Numbered from the stretch's first letter, positions 1 to 9,072 are shown. The stretch is DNA of 64,000 nucleotides from Pseudoalteromonas sp. P1-25 (GCF_001401805.1 NZ_LKDW01000022.1:1-64000), one strand, 5' to 3'. A program made the numbers and translations. Notes: generated by a model not told the origin, from the letters alone.

Positions 1-13
1 CAGAATTTAGAGC

Positions 14-89
14 GGGTCATTAGCTCAGTTGGTAGAGCAGTGGACTTTTAATCCATTGGTCGATGGTTCAAGTCCATCATGACCCACCA
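14..89 (+). tRNA. tRNA-Lys (anticodon TTT)
   Basis: Full cloverleaf with encoded CCA end. The acceptor arms GGGTCAT and ATGACCC pair, the D arm contains AGCTCAGTTGGTAGAGC, and the anticodon loop CTTTTAA carries TTT. The T loop reads TTCAAGT. It lies near the window edge, so it may be the last gene of a longer tRNA cluster outside the view. Confidence 0.97.
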
Positions 90-195
90 CTTCTAATAAA
101 ACCACAACTTTCCCCATTATTTTATTTAAATCAGTTTCTTATTTTTATTTATAAACAGCATGCCCAGATAGCTGTTATTTGCCCGTGTATTCTCG

Positions 196-201
196 TATAA
201 T
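196..201 (+). promoter_or_regulatory. Probable -10 element of nadA
   Basis: A perfect TATAAT lies about 40 bases upstream of the nadA start in an AT-rich gap. I see no convincing -35 hexamer at 17-base spacing, so the promoter call rests mainly on the -10 match and its position. Confidence 0.45.
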
Positions 202-241
202 TTGCCGTAATTAATGCACTGTAGATGAAGTGGTCGAGAAC

Positions 242-1282
242 ATGAGTCTAGCTCAAACTATTATGCCTGAAGGCTATATCTTTCCTCCTAAGCCAGCGCC
301 GTTAACTAAAGACGAGCAAGGCGAATATAAAGCACGTATTAAACAACTACTGCAAGATAAAAATGCAGTGCTGGTAGCCCATTACTACACAGATCCTGAA
401 ATTCAGGCCCTTGCCGAAGAAACAGGGGGCTGCGTTGCCGACTCATTAGAAATGGCACGTTTTGGTGCTCGCCACGATGCCGATATGATCATCGTTGCAG
501 GCGTACGTTTTATGGGTGAAACCGCTAAAATTTTAACGCCAAACAAAACCGTTGTTATGCCAACGCTAGAAGCAACCTGTTCGTTAGACATTGGTTGCCC
601 TATTGATGAGTTTTCAGCGTTTTGCGATGAGCATCCAGATCGTAAAGTTGTCGTGTATGCAAACACCTCTACAGCGGTTAAAGCGCGTGCAGACTGGATT
701 GTAACTTCATCGTGCGCACTTGAAATTGTAGAGCACCTAGATGAGCAAGGTGAAAAAATTATTTGGGGCCCAGATAAACACCTTGGTAGCTACATTCAAA
801 AAAATACCGGCGCCGATATGATCATGTGGAACGGCGCATGTATCGTCCACGATGAATTTAAAACAAAAGCGCTTAAAGATATGAAAGCCCTGCACCCAGA
901 CGCAGGTGTATTGGTGCATCCAGAGTCACCGGCAGAAATAGTGGCACTGGCAGATGCGGTTGGCTCAACAAGCCAATTAATAAAAGCGGCGCAAACAATG
1001 GATAAAGAAAAGTTTATTGTAGCGACAGACCGCGGTATTTTTTACAAAATGCAGCAGCTATGCCCAGAAAAAGAGTTTTTTGCAGCCCCAACAGCCGGTG
1101 AAGGAGCGTCATGTAAAAGTTGTGCACATTGCCCGTGGATGGCAATGAATGGCTTAAAAGCGATTGAAGAAGCACTAATAGACCCACGTGGTAAAGAAGT
1201 GTTTGTAGATATGGACTTACGCGAAGGCGCACTCAAGTCACTTAATCGCATGTTAGATTTTACAGCCAACATGGCTAAGTAA
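242..1282 (+). CDS. nadA: Quinolinate synthase A
   Basis: Condenses iminoaspartate with dihydroxyacetone phosphate to quinolinate in de novo NAD synthesis; a cytoplasmic 4Fe-4S enzyme. The protein is close to E. coli NadA over its full length. It carries the HYYTDPEIQ segment, the cluster cysteines in the CSLDIGCP region, in GACIVHDE and in the C-terminal CKSCAHCPW motif, and the [10 protein letters not shown] segment. The frame can also start at a GTG at position 230, but the ATG at 242 gives the usual N-terminus (346 residues). It is monocistronic between two tRNA genes and ends at a clear terminator. Confidence 0.95.
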   Translation: MSLAQTIMPEGYIFPPKPAPLTKDEQGEYKARIKQLLQDKNAVLVAHYYTDPEIQALAEETGGCVADSLEMARFGARHDADMIIVAGVRFMGETAKILTPNKTVVMPTLEATCSLDIGCPIDEFSAFCDEHPDRKVVVYANTSTAVKARADWIVTSSCALEIVEHLDEQGEKIIWGPDKHLGSYIQKNTGADMIMWNGACIVHDEFKTKALKDMKALHPDAGVLVHPESPAEIVALADAVGSTSQLIKAAQTMDKEKFIVATDRGIFYKMQQLCPEKEFFAAPTAGEGASCKSCAHCPWMAMNGLKAIEEALIDPRGKEVFVDMDLREGALKSLNRMLDFTANMAK

Positions 1283-1297
1283 ACATCACTCTGTATA

Positions 1298-1333
1298 AAA
1301 ACGGCTAAGCCCCCGGCTTTAGCCGTTTTTTTA
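1298..1333 (+). terminator. Rho-independent terminator of nadA
   Basis: The stem AAAACGGCTAA / TTTAGCCGTTTT closes a GC-rich loop and is followed by a run of T, starting about 15 bases after the nadA stop. Confidence 0.85.
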
Positions 1334-1448
1334 TGCCTAAAGTAAATTGCTGATTGATTATTAGGCACTTAACAGCACAAATTTAAAAATGCCTTGCACC
1401 TATGTAACCTATTTCATACTATAACGCGCTGTTGCACTGCAACACCGT

Positions 1449-1538
1449 GGAGGAATGGCTGAGTGGCTGAAGGCGCACGCCTGGAAAGTGTGTTTAGGTT
1501 AATCCCTAACGAGGGTTCGAATCCCTCTTCCTCCACCA
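1449..1538 (+). tRNA. tRNA-Ser (anticodon GGA)
   Basis: Class II tRNA with a long variable arm (GTGTTTAGGTTAATCCCTAAC region) and an encoded CCA. The acceptor arms GGAGGAA and TTCCTCC pair. The anticodon loop CTGGAAA gives GGA, reading serine UCC/UCU codons. Confidence 0.97.
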
Positions 1539-1550
1539 TTATTCGATATT

Positions 1551-1575
1551 AGGACGCCTCATGGCGTCCTTTTTT
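1551..1575 (+). terminator. Terminator of tRNA-Ser
   Basis: AGGACGCC / GGCGTCCT hairpin with a four-base loop followed by T6, directly after the tRNA. Confidence 0.9.
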
Positions 1576-1598
1576 GCGCCTGCAATAAATTGACTAAT

Positions 1599-1618
1599 TA
1601 ACTACTAAACTGTAGTTA
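1599..1618. repeat. Short inverted repeat upstream of the 1775 gene
   Basis: Perfect 7-base arms TAACTAC and GTAGTTA are separated by six bases, about 155 bases upstream of the small gene at 1775. It may be an operator or chance in AT-rich DNA. The rest of 1619-1774 shows nothing recognisable beyond AT-rich sequence. Confidence 0.3.
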
Positions 1619-1774
1619 TACTTGTTAGTTAAAAAGTTAAGTGTGGTTTGTGATAGAAAAAGCTTTAACCACTTTAAAATCACATGCAACAAAAAAATCT
1701 GTGCGTCTTATTATTTTTATCTGTGATATTTTCCCACCATTACTAATCCCCTATAAAATATTTAAGGAAGATCT

Positions 1775-2173
1775 ATGCTTAATCAGTTAGTTTTTAACAA
1801 TGGCGAGATAAGTGATAACTTTGCCAGCGTATTACTAAGTCATGACGATTTTAATCAGGTTACTGTTTTACAGGTTTATAAACACTATGAATTGGTTGTT
1901 TGCTCATGTGTTGAGGTTTTAGATCCGGACGATAAAACACTCGTAGGAAAGGAACTATTTAAATTAGTAGAAAATAATAGACTGAGCGCAGATGAGCTTA
2001 TTGCTTTTTTACGAGGCGATGAGATAAACGCAGATAATGAACTTTATGAGTTTGAGTCTTGTGCTTGGTTTGAGTGGAGAAGTACAACAAATGATTGGGT
2101 AAGTGCTCCTTTTGATACTTTATTTGAGCATGCAGAGAAAAACATTGAATTACTAAATCAATTGAAAGATTAA
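1775..2173 (+). CDS. Hypothetical protein, acidic, 132 residues
   Basis: Not recognised. A small soluble acidic protein without signal peptide or membrane segment. It starts at ATG behind an AAGGAAG ribosome binding site at good spacing. The sequence has an N-terminal beta-rich part (VTVLQVYKHYELVV, CSCVEVLD) and a helical, acidic C-terminal half ending in NIELLNQLKD. It has its own upstream region and stands alone between tRNA-Ser and the porin. The good ribosome site and codon use argue that it is a real gene. Confidence 0.7.
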   Translation: MLNQLVFNNGEISDNFASVLLSHDDFNQVTVLQVYKHYELVVCSCVEVLDPDDKTLVGKELFKLVENNRLSADELIAFLRGDEINADNELYEFESCAWFEWRSTTNDWVSAPFDTLFEHAEKNIELLNQLKD

Positions 2174-2303
2174 AATTATAGTACAAGGAATAAGCTAAAC
2201 TATAGTTTTATGTCACTAACGAAATTAAATACCCTAAAACTACGTCACGTTTTTTAGGCTAACATTAGATTCCTCTGCATCAAATACAAGGTAGCTTACG
2301 CGT

Positions 2304-3629
2304 ATGAACTTACGAGTTTTAAAACACAATTTAGTAATATGTACAGTATTAGCAGGCGCCTCCCTCCCATCGTACGCTTCTTTTAGTGGGCTTACAGAGC
2401 AAGACGAATTTAATATTAAGCTAAGGTCAATTTACTTTGACCGCGATTACGATAACGACGCCAGCGACGACTCAACGTTTGCACAAGGCATAGAGCTCAA
2501 TTATCAATCGGGCTATTTTAATGACTTAATTAGCATGGGTGTCTCTACTTATACCGTACTTAATTACAACTCAACCGGCAGCGCACAAAATAATATTTTA
2601 CCCGCTGGGGATGAAAAAGGCGGCGTTGACGATAGTTTTTCAAAATTTGGTCAATATTTTATCGACGTTAAACTTGGCGACAATGGCCATGTAAAAATAG
2701 GCGGGCAAAAAACCAAAAGCATGCTGTTAAAAAGCTCAGGTAGCCGCGCAATTCCCAATACTTTTAGAGGCGTATTTGGTGACTACACGTTTGGTAATAC
2801 CAAAGTATATGGTTACGCCTACGATAAATGGAGCCGCCGCCACGACGACAAGTGGGAAGATTTTTCTACCGACCAGTCAGATAACGGCGCAATTAGTGTT
2901 ATTTGGGGTGTGGGCGCAAGCTACAAAAAAGATGCGCTAAAAATAGACGCGGAGTATTTAAACTCTCATGACTACTTATCAAAGCTTGGGCTTAAAGGCA
3001 GTTACGCTATTAAGCTCGATCAAAGTAAGTTAACCCTTTCAAGTGGCGTGTTTACCTCACAAGACGATGGCGATTTATTTGTAACCGGCGCAGAGGGGGG
3101 CGATTTAGATGATGAAGATGCAATCGATGCGGTTTCAGGCGTTACTAAAAGTGAAAACGATGGTTTTGCCTATTACCTAGATGCCAATTGGAAAAAAGAT
3201 ATTTGGACACTAGGCGCCGCATTTACCAAAGTGAACGATGCTTGGATTGAAGATAACTTTAGTGGCGATCACGGGACTAACCCGTTTCCCACGCGCTCAT
3301 TGATTGGTGCCGATTTAACAAACCAAAATGAGTCAATTTGGCAGGCTCGCTTAGGTGTTGACCTAAAAGCAGTGGCACCCGGTTTAACCACAAAATTTTA
3401 TTACACCAGCGGCAGCGATGCAGAAAATTCAAGCTTAGGTAAAGCAGGTGGCACAGCCGATGAAAAATATTGGGCTATTGATACACGCTACAAAGTAGCG
3501 GCTGTGAAAGGTTTAAGCCTACGTTGGTTATTTTTAGATTACACCACAGATGAAACTGGCAGTGTTGATGGTGTAAAAGGAGACCGAGCAGATCACCGTG
3601 TATATGTAGATTACACCATTAAATTTTAA
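2304..3629 (+). CDS. OprD-family outer membrane porin
   Basis: Predicted substrate-selective 18-strand outer membrane channel. The first 25 or so residues form a signal peptide ending in SYASF. The mature part has alternating aromatic/polar strands and ends in the outer-membrane signature VYVDYTIKF with a terminal Phe. Features typical of OprD relatives include the early FNIKLRSIYFDRDYD segment, the KIGGQKTKSMLLKSSGSRAIPNTFRG segment, and the final strands RWLFLDYTT and DHRVYVDYTIKF. At 441 residues it fits the family. Substrate unknown; family members take up amino acids, peptides, aromatic acids or chito-sugars. It is monocistronic and convergent with the DUF2750 gene. Confidence 0.82.
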   Translation: MNLRVLKHNLVICTVLAGASLPSYASFSGLTEQDEFNIKLRSIYFDRDYDNDASDDSTFAQGIELNYQSGYFNDLISMGVSTYTVLNYNSTGSAQNNILPAGDEKGGVDDSFSKFGQYFIDVKLGDNGHVKIGGQKTKSMLLKSSGSRAIPNTFRGVFGDYTFGNTKVYGYAYDKWSRRHDDKWEDFSTDQSDNGAISVIWGVGASYKKDALKIDAEYLNSHDYLSKLGLKGSYAIKLDQSKLTLSSGVFTSQDDGDLFVTGAEGGDLDDEDAIDAVSGVTKSENDGFAYYLDANWKKDIWTLGAAFTKVNDAWIEDNFSGDHGTNPFPTRSLIGADLTNQNESIWQARLGVDLKAVAPGLTTKFYYTSGSDAENSSLGKAGGTADEKYWAIDTRYKVAAVKGLSLRWLFLDYTTDETGSVDGVKGDRADHRVYVDYTIKF

Positions 3630-3680
3630 GAACTACACCTTATTAAAATTTCAAAAGTAGAGATAAAGTTACACTATTAA

Positions 3681-3716
3681 AAATGCGGCTAAGTTGTATT
3701 CGTTTAAGCCGCATTT
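3681..3716. terminator. Bidirectional terminator between convergent genes
   Basis: AAATGCGGCT / AGCCGCATTT stem between the 3' ends of the porin gene and the DUF2750 gene. A-rich and T-rich flanks on both sides fit use in both directions. Confidence 0.7.
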
Positions 3717-3731
3717 AAAACTGCCCCTAAA

Positions 3732-4124
3732 TTAATACTTCCTCTTTTTAGGAATTTTTAACTGGCTTTCAAATTCATCAGGAAAAAGCACCGTGCCGTC
3801 GTCCTCTTCGGTAGGGAACACTGCAATCAGTAAGTCGTCTTCTTCGAGGCCGGGTGTCCAGCGGCTAAACCAATCTTTAGTCGGAATGGCCTTTGGTGTA
3901 CAGCCTTCCCAGTCGCCCGTGGCCCAAGCTTGTGCAAAATCGCGGGTTGGCCACACGGGTACACAGTCGTCATCTTCGTTGGCAAGCATTACGCAGCCAT
4001 CATCGTCGTTTAAAATCCATACTTGTTTGTACTGTTGTACGGTTTCAAACATAAAAGCGAGTCGTTTTTTTGCCCCTAGCCCTAAAATTACGGTTTGTTC
4101 TTCAGTCGCATTTGCAGTTGTCAT
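3732..4124 (-). CDS. DUF2750 domain-containing protein
   Basis: A 130-residue cytoplasmic acidic protein. The DUF2750 pattern covers most of the length: VWILNDDDGCVMLANEDDD, then PVWPTRDFAQAWATGDWEGCTPKAI, then WFSRWTPGLEEDDLLIAVFP. No function is established for the family. The C-terminus is a short basic tail (KIPKKRKY). It is a lone gene convergent with the porin. Confidence 0.85.
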   Translation of the reverse strand: MTTANATEEQTVILGLGAKKRLAFMFETVQQYKQVWILNDDDGCVMLANEDDDCVPVWPTRDFAQAWATGDWEGCTPKAIPTKDWFSRWTPGLEEDDLLIAVFPTEEDDGTVLFPDEFESQLKIPKKRKY

Positions 4125-4277
4125 AGTTGGCTCACTCTTTATTGCTTCAAATTTGAATTTTACTGTTATCAGTATATCGAGTTATGTGACAGTGTGTTGA
4201 AAAATTATTATTTAAATTCATCTTTGCAGATCTAATTTTAAGATTGAACAGTATAAGCTCTCATAAATTTGAGCGAG

Positions 4278-4299
4278 CATTCAAAATTGCCCTTGAATG
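4278..4299. promoter_or_regulatory. Operator-like inverted repeat upstream of nemA-like gene
   Basis: Perfect arms CATTCAA and TTGAATG separated by eight bases, about 50 bases upstream of the nemA-like ATG. Size and position suit a dimeric repressor such as TetR or MarR types, but no regulator gene is adjacent. Confidence 0.45.
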
Positions 4300-4350
4300 T
4301 TGTTAAAAAGGCCGCATCTCAAATGCATACTCTTAATGAAGGATTTAACA

Positions 4351-5394
4351 ATGACCACAGATTTACTGGCCCCGTATACATTAAACGACTCACTTGAACT
4401 TAAAAACCGCGTTTTAATGGCGCCTTTAACCCGCTGTATGGCTGATGATAATTTAGTACCCACACAAGATATGGTGGAGTATTATGCGCGCCGTGCCGAT
4501 GCCGGTTTAATCATTAGCGAAGCCACTATTATTCGTCCAGATGCACAAGGCTACCCAAATACCCCGGGGTTATTTACCAGTGAGCAGATTCAAGGTTGGA
4601 AAAAAGTAACCGACGTCGTACACGCAAACGGCGGTAAAATGTTTGCTCAGCTTTGGCATGTTGGCCGTGTTGCTCACCCTCACTTTTTTGGCGGCGATGT
4701 ATTAGCGCCATCGGCAATTGGTGTTGAAGGCTCTGTACCGCGTATGCGTGAGCTTACTTACATTACGCCAAAAGCGGCCACAAAGGATGATATTAATTCA
4801 CTGATAGCCGACTTTGCTAAAGCGGCCGAAAACGCCATAGAAGCGGGCTTTGATGGCGTAGAAATTCATGGCGCTAATGGTTATTTAATTGATCAGTTTT
4901 TACATTACGCTGCGAATGAGCGCACAGATGAATACGGCCAAACACCTGAAAATATGGCGCGTTTTGCAATAGAGGTGACCGACGCGGTTATTAATGCAGT
5001 AGGTAATGAGCGTACGGCAATTAGGTTATCGCCAGGTGCTTATTTTAATATGGAAGAAGATAAGCGTGATAAAGCGGTATTTGATTATTTATTACCACAG
5101 CTAGATGCAAAAAAACTAGCCTATATTCATGGTGGCATTTTTGATGATAGCACCCAATTTGACTCATTAGAGGGCAAAACCACCTCGCAATATTTGCGTG
5201 CAAACACTAAAACCACCCTTGTAGGTGTAGGCAGCTACAGTTTTGATGATGCAAAACAAGCAATAAACAACGATAAGTTTGATTTAATTGCGATTGGTCG
5301 CCCGTTTATTGCCAACCCTGATTACATTAGCAAAGTGGCCAATAATGAAGAGCTTGTTGCTTATAGTGATGAAATGCTAGCTAAACTCTTCTAA
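4351..5394 (+). CDS. nemA: Old Yellow Enzyme family flavoprotein, N-ethylmaleimide reductase-like
   Basis: FMN-dependent ene-reductase that uses NAD(P)H to reduce activated alkenes, nitro compounds and N-ethylmaleimide. The TIM barrel is complete at 347 residues. MAPLTRCMADDN binds the flavin, and AQLWHVGRVAHP is the conserved OYE segment. DGVEIHGANGYLIDQFLHYAANERTDEYG carries substrate-side residues, and FDLIAIGRPFIANPDY is the C-terminal phosphate-binding part. The frame extends 18 codons upstream, but the ATG at 4351 has GAAGGA at proper spacing and gives the normal N-terminus. Single gene with a candidate operator just upstream. Confidence 0.9.
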   Translation: MTTDLLAPYTLNDSLELKNRVLMAPLTRCMADDNLVPTQDMVEYYARRADAGLIISEATIIRPDAQGYPNTPGLFTSEQIQGWKKVTDVVHANGGKMFAQLWHVGRVAHPHFFGGDVLAPSAIGVEGSVPRMRELTYITPKAATKDDINSLIADFAKAAENAIEAGFDGVEIHGANGYLIDQFLHYAANERTDEYGQTPENMARFAIEVTDAVINAVGNERTAIRLSPGAYFNMEEDKRDKAVFDYLLPQLDAKKLAYIHGGIFDDSTQFDSLEGKTTSQYLRANTKTTLVGVGSYSFDDAKQAINNDKFDLIAIGRPFIANPDYISKVANNEELVAYSDEMLAKLF

Positions 5395-5417
5395 GAATTT
5401 AATATTTATATATATAA

Positions 5418-5445
5418 ATCAGCCTGGGTGTTTGCACTCAGGCTG
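5418..5445 (+). terminator. Hairpin after nemA
   Basis: TCAGCCTG-GGTG / CACT-CAGGCTGA stem with a TTTG loop starting 24 bases after the stop. The T-run is poor, so termination may be inefficient. Confidence 0.55.
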
Positions 5446-5497
5446 ACTTACAAATGACATAACAAAGCCATAAAAGTCCCACAATTTTTTAACACCT

Positions 5498-5526
5498 CTG
5501 TCAATAAACTTCATTTTTGTTGTAAT
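5498..5526 (+). promoter_or_regulatory. Candidate PHO box array
   Basis: CTGTCAATAAACTTCATT (5498-5515) matches the layout of a PhoB box, two 7-base half-sites joined by an AT-rich 4-base linker. The first half (CTGTCAA) is near perfect and the second is poor. A third half-site-like TTGTAAT follows at 5520, again on an 11-base period. It lies about 70-95 bases upstream of the receptor gene that precedes a PhoD-type phosphatase, so phosphate control is plausible. Confidence 0.4.
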
Positions 5527-5592
5527 AATACGACACCATACTGTGCCCGCTTTCATAACTACTTAAGATAATTAAAACCAAACGGGACAACA

Positions 5593-7866
5593 ATGTACGC
5601 TTTAACCAATAAATCGATTTTGAGCATAGCAATTGCTATGGCTGTATCAACGTCAGCTTATGCAAATGATAACGAAATAGAAGAAATAACCGTTACTGCT
5701 AAACCAACCAGTTACGCAAATAATGTGATTGAGCCTGCAATGCTTGATCAACAAACAACGGTGTCGAGTGTGTTATCAGTTATTGATAACTTACCTGGCA
5801 TTAGCATAAATGAAGGCGATGCATTTGGTGGCGATGACTGGTCTACCACTATTACTATGCGTGGTTTTAGTATTGACTCAAACCAGCAGCAATTAGGGAT
5901 GACCATTGATGGTATTCCTAACGGTGGCTCAAACTATGGCGGGGGCGCTAAAGCAAACCGTTACCTAGATACCGAAAACCTAGCCACAGTAGAAGTAGGC
6001 CAGGGCACCTCAGATATTAAATCGGCCTCACTTGAAGCGCTTGGCGGTACATTTAATTTTGTAAGTAAAGCGCCAAGCCTTGATAAAAGCACCACTTTTG
6101 CTTACACCTCAGGTAGCCACGATGCGACCCGTTATTACGTTAAGCACGAAACCGGTACTATTTTTGATAATACACAAGCGTATGTAAGCTATTCACAAAC
6201 CGATACTAGCCGTTGGATTGGCTCGGGTAGCAACGGCGGAAAAGATAACCAACACGCAGAGCTTAAATTTGTGACAACGCTCACAGATTTAACCATCACA
6301 GGGCGTTTATCTTACGATGATGTAAGCGAGACTAATTATAATAGTGTAAGCCTTGCACAATTTGAGCAAACGCCAGAGTGGGATCAGCTAACGTGGGACT
6401 GGACCGGCATTCCACATTACGACCAAATGTTTGCCGAGGGCTGGGGTACACTGCGTGAAAATACGTTAGCGTATTTAAAGTTTGAATATGCGCTTTCGCC
6501 CACATCGCTTATTACAGTGAGCCCTTATTATCATAAAAACTCGGGCCGAGGCGATTGGATCCCACCGTATTTAACAACTCCAGTAGATGAAAACGGCAAC
6601 CCAACGACAGAGGGCGGCACTAACGCAGGCTCTTACGGTTTTGTAGATAGCGCAGGGAACGCACTGGCACCAAACGAAGGGTGTACGGCAAGTTTAAGCT
6701 GGCCGTGGGAGTCGGGCCCGGGTTTAAACCCGGCGTGTTACGATGACACCGCAATACCTGTTATGTCGTATCGTCATACGCATTACAAAAAAGACCGCTT
6801 GGGGGTTACTGCTAATTACCAAGCTACGTTTGGTATGCACGATATAGAAGCCGGTTTGTGGTATGAGCAAAGCGACCGTGATGAGTCTCGTGATTGGCAC
6901 AAAGTGATTAATGCCAGTATTTATCATCACTTTGATAGCACGCCATACTGGACCCAGTATAAAAACACCTTTGAGACCGACACCCTTAAATGGTACGCGC
7001 AAGATTCAATGGCGCTTGGCGATTTCACGCTTAACGTAGGTGTTAAAAAGTACCTTGTTGATATTGAAAAGTACGACCATTATCAAAATGCCACAACTGC
7101 TAAAGTAAATAGCGATTCTGATATGTTGTTCAGTGGCGGTATTTTGTATCAGCTAAACAACTCAACTGAGCTATTTACTAGCTACAGCGAAAATTTTGCA
7201 GCTATTAAAGACGGTGTACTTGAGCGCGATAGCTCTGATTTATCAGCCATAGAGCCAGAAACTGCTGAAAACATTGATTTAGGTGTACGTTATCAAAATA
7301 ACGCATTAAAACTGACTGCCACGGCGTATTCAATTGAATTTGATAACCGTATAACCTTTATTGCCCCTGGCAGTGATACCGGCGGTATTGATTACACAAT
7401 AGGCACAAATGGCACTTACTTAAATGTAGGCGGCATTGAATCACAAGGTTTAGAGCTTTCGGCAAGTTACATGCTAAGCCCACAATGGAGCGTATACAGC
7501 TCGTACACAAATAACGACTCACAGTACAAAGGCGATGCTCCCGGATTTGAAGCCGGTGAAAAAGTAATAGACTCAGTAGATGACTTATTTGTGTTATCGA
7601 CCGATTACTTTAGCGATGATTTCCGCTTTGGCTTATCGGCTAAATATACCGCTGAGCGCGGCGAAGTTGATGGCTATACCGTGGTTGATTTAAACGCAGG
7701 TTACGCCACCGATATAAACGCAGGACCATTTAAAGCGATAGATGTTGCCTTTGTTGTTTATAACATTACTGATAAAAGTTACTTAGCCGGTGGTACGGGC
7801 AACGGCAGCACTTACTTTATTGGTGCGCCACGTACAGCAGCACTGACGTTATCGGCTACGTTTTAA
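5593..7866 (+). CDS. TonB-dependent outer membrane receptor (possibly for phosphorylated compounds)
   Basis: Outer membrane active transporter energised by TonB-ExbB-ExbD. A signal peptide covers about residues 1-25 (cleavage near SAYA-ND), followed by a TonB-box-like IEEITVTA, a plug domain to about residue 165 with TITMRGFSIDSNQQ and EVGQGTSD, and a barrel that ends in RTAALTLSATF with terminal Phe. At 757 residues it has normal length. Ligand is not readable from sequence. It lies 93 bases upstream of a PhoD-type phosphatase and behind PHO-box-like half-sites, which suggests import of phosphate esters or a phosphate-regulated role. A terminator separates it from the phosphatase, so cotranscription would need read-through. 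Confidence 0.88.
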   Translation: MYALTNKSILSIAIAMAVSTSAYANDNEIEEITVTAKPTSYANNVIEPAMLDQQTTVSSVLSVIDNLPGISINEGDAFGGDDWSTTITMRGFSIDSNQQQLGMTIDGIPNGGSNYGGGAKANRYLDTENLATVEVGQGTSDIKSASLEALGGTFNFVSKAPSLDKSTTFAYTSGSHDATRYYVKHETGTIFDNTQAYVSYSQTDTSRWIGSGSNGGKDNQHAELKFVTTLTDLTITGRLSYDDVSETNYNSVSLAQFEQTPEWDQLTWDWTGIPHYDQMFAEGWGTLRENTLAYLKFEYALSPTSLITVSPYYHKNSGRGDWIPPYLTTPVDENGNPTTEGGTNAGSYGFVDSAGNALAPNEGCTASLSWPWESGPGLNPACYDDTAIPVMSYRHTHYKKDRLGVTANYQATFGMHDIEAGLWYEQSDRDESRDWHKVINASIYHHFDSTPYWTQYKNTFETDTLKWYAQDSMALGDFTLNVGVKKYLVDIEKYDHYQNATTAKVNSDSDMLFSGGILYQLNNSTELFTSYSENFAAIKDGVLERDSSDLSAIEPETAENIDLGVRYQNNALKLTATAYSIEFDNRITFIAPGSDTGGIDYTIGTNGTYLNVGGIESQGLELSASYMLSPQWSVYSSYTNNDSQYKGDAPGFEAGEKVIDSVDDLFVLSTDYFSDDFRFGLSAKYTAERGEVDGYTVVDLNAGYATDINAGPFKAIDVAFVVYNITDKSYLAGGTGNGSTYFIGAPRTAALTLSATF

Positions 7867-7884
7867 GCCAATGAACCCGTTTTA

Positions 7885-7909
7885 AGCCCATCAATGATGG
7901 GCTTTTTTT
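7885..7909 (+). terminator. Terminator after TonB receptor
   Basis: AGCCCATCA / TGATGGGCT hairpin followed by T7, about 18 bases after the receptor stop. Confidence 0.88.
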
Positions 7910-7959
7910 ATTAATAGCCATAGATTAAAACTAATGTATGGCTGTATCGAGATTTTAAA

Positions 7960-9021
7960 ATGAAGCAGTTAGTAAAACCTATTACACACGCCGCATTAGC
8001 ATTAGGGCTAGCGTTTAGCGCAAACAGTATTGCAGCCCCTTCTAAAATTTTATTTGGCTCGTGTGGGCATCAAGATAAAGACATTCCAATATTTGACACC
8101 ATTAATAAAGAGCAGGGCGATTTATTTATATTTTTAGGTGACAATGTTTACGGCGACACCAACGATATGACGGTACTTGCCAATAAGTACCAAAAATTAG
8201 GTGCAAAACCAGGCTTTAAAACACTAAAAGCGAATACCCCAATCATTGCGATGTGGGACGATCACGATTTTGGTCAAAACGATATTGGTAAAGATTACCC
8301 ACATAAAGAGCAATCTCGCCAAATTATGCTCGATTTTTGGGGCGAGCCTAAACGCTCACCCAGACGCACCCGCACGGATGGCATTTACACGTCGTATATG
8401 TATGGCGAGGATGAGCAAACCGTACACGTTATTATGCCCGATTTACGCTGGAACCGTGATGCACTTAACCACGTAAGCGAGCTTGAATATTACACCAAGC
8501 GTAAGCTTAATAACCAAGGCCCGTATAGCCCAACAGAGGTGAAAGGCGCCTCTATGCTAGGTGAGACGCAGTGGCAATGGCTTGAGCAAGAGCTTAAAAA
8601 GCCTGCGGCTGTAAAGTTGATTGCCTCAAGCTTGCAATTATTACCCGATTTTACAGGGTGGGAGTCGTGGGCTAACTTCCCAGAGGATCGTAACCGTTTA
8701 TTTGCGTTAATTAAAAAGCACCAAGTGAATGGGGTTATTATCATCAGCGGTGATACTCACTGGGGCGAAATATCAAAGTACCAGCAAAACCTTGATTACC
8801 CTTTAATAGAAATGACCAGCTCAGGTCTTACTGAAAAGTGGAAAGACGTCAGCCCAAATAAACACCGCGTTGGCGATTACACCCACAATGTGAATTACGG
8901 TGATTTAAGCATAGATTGGCAGCAAGCCGACCCCGCTATTTCACTTAAGCTTAAAGGGATAGATGGTAAAGTGATTATGCAAAGCGCATTTAGCTTATCA
9001 AGCATTAGCCCTTATAAATAA
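7960..9021 (+). CDS. PhoD-type alkaline phosphatase (metallophosphatase), exported
   Basis: Predicted periplasmic or secreted phosphomonoesterase or phosphodiesterase of the PhoD-like calcineurin-fold family. A signal peptide covers about residues 1-26 (NSIAA-PSK). Family motifs appear in order: KILFGSCGHQ, LFIFLGDNVYGDT (metal ligands D and N), MWDDHDFGQND, and IIISGDTHWGE (His metal ligand). At 353 residues it is a compact form without the extra N-terminal domain of Bacillus PhoD. A short upstream gap lacks a strong ribosome site. Function would release phosphate from organic esters, fitting the adjacent receptor. Confidence 0.87.
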   Translation: MKQLVKPITHAALALGLAFSANSIAAPSKILFGSCGHQDKDIPIFDTINKEQGDLFIFLGDNVYGDTNDMTVLANKYQKLGAKPGFKTLKANTPIIAMWDDHDFGQNDIGKDYPHKEQSRQIMLDFWGEPKRSPRRTRTDGIYTSYMYGEDEQTVHVIMPDLRWNRDALNHVSELEYYTKRKLNNQGPYSPTEVKGASMLGETQWQWLEQELKKPAAVKLIASSLQLLPDFTGWESWANFPEDRNRLFALIKKHQVNGVIIISGDTHWGEISKYQQNLDYPLIEMTSSGLTEKWKDVSPNKHRVGDYTHNVNYGDLSIDWQQADPAISLKLKGIDGKVIMQSAFSLSSISPYK

Positions 9022-9037
9022 AATGGCCTGACAAATT

Positions 9038-9072
9038 AAACACACAGTGTTTAAAATTAACGCTGTGTGTTT
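9038..9072 (+). terminator. Hairpin after phosphatase gene
   Basis: AAACACACAG / CTGTGTGTTT arms around an AT-rich loop, about 17 bases after the stop. The T-run is short. Confidence 0.6.

Noticed and set aside
2197..2208. Palindrome AAACTATAGTTT upstream of the porin
   Set aside because: Short and AT-only at its core; expected by chance in DNA this AT-rich, with no partner sites.
3793..4200. Open frame antisense to the DUF2750 gene
   Set aside because: Ser-rich shadow frame; the minus-strand DUF2750 protein matches a known family.
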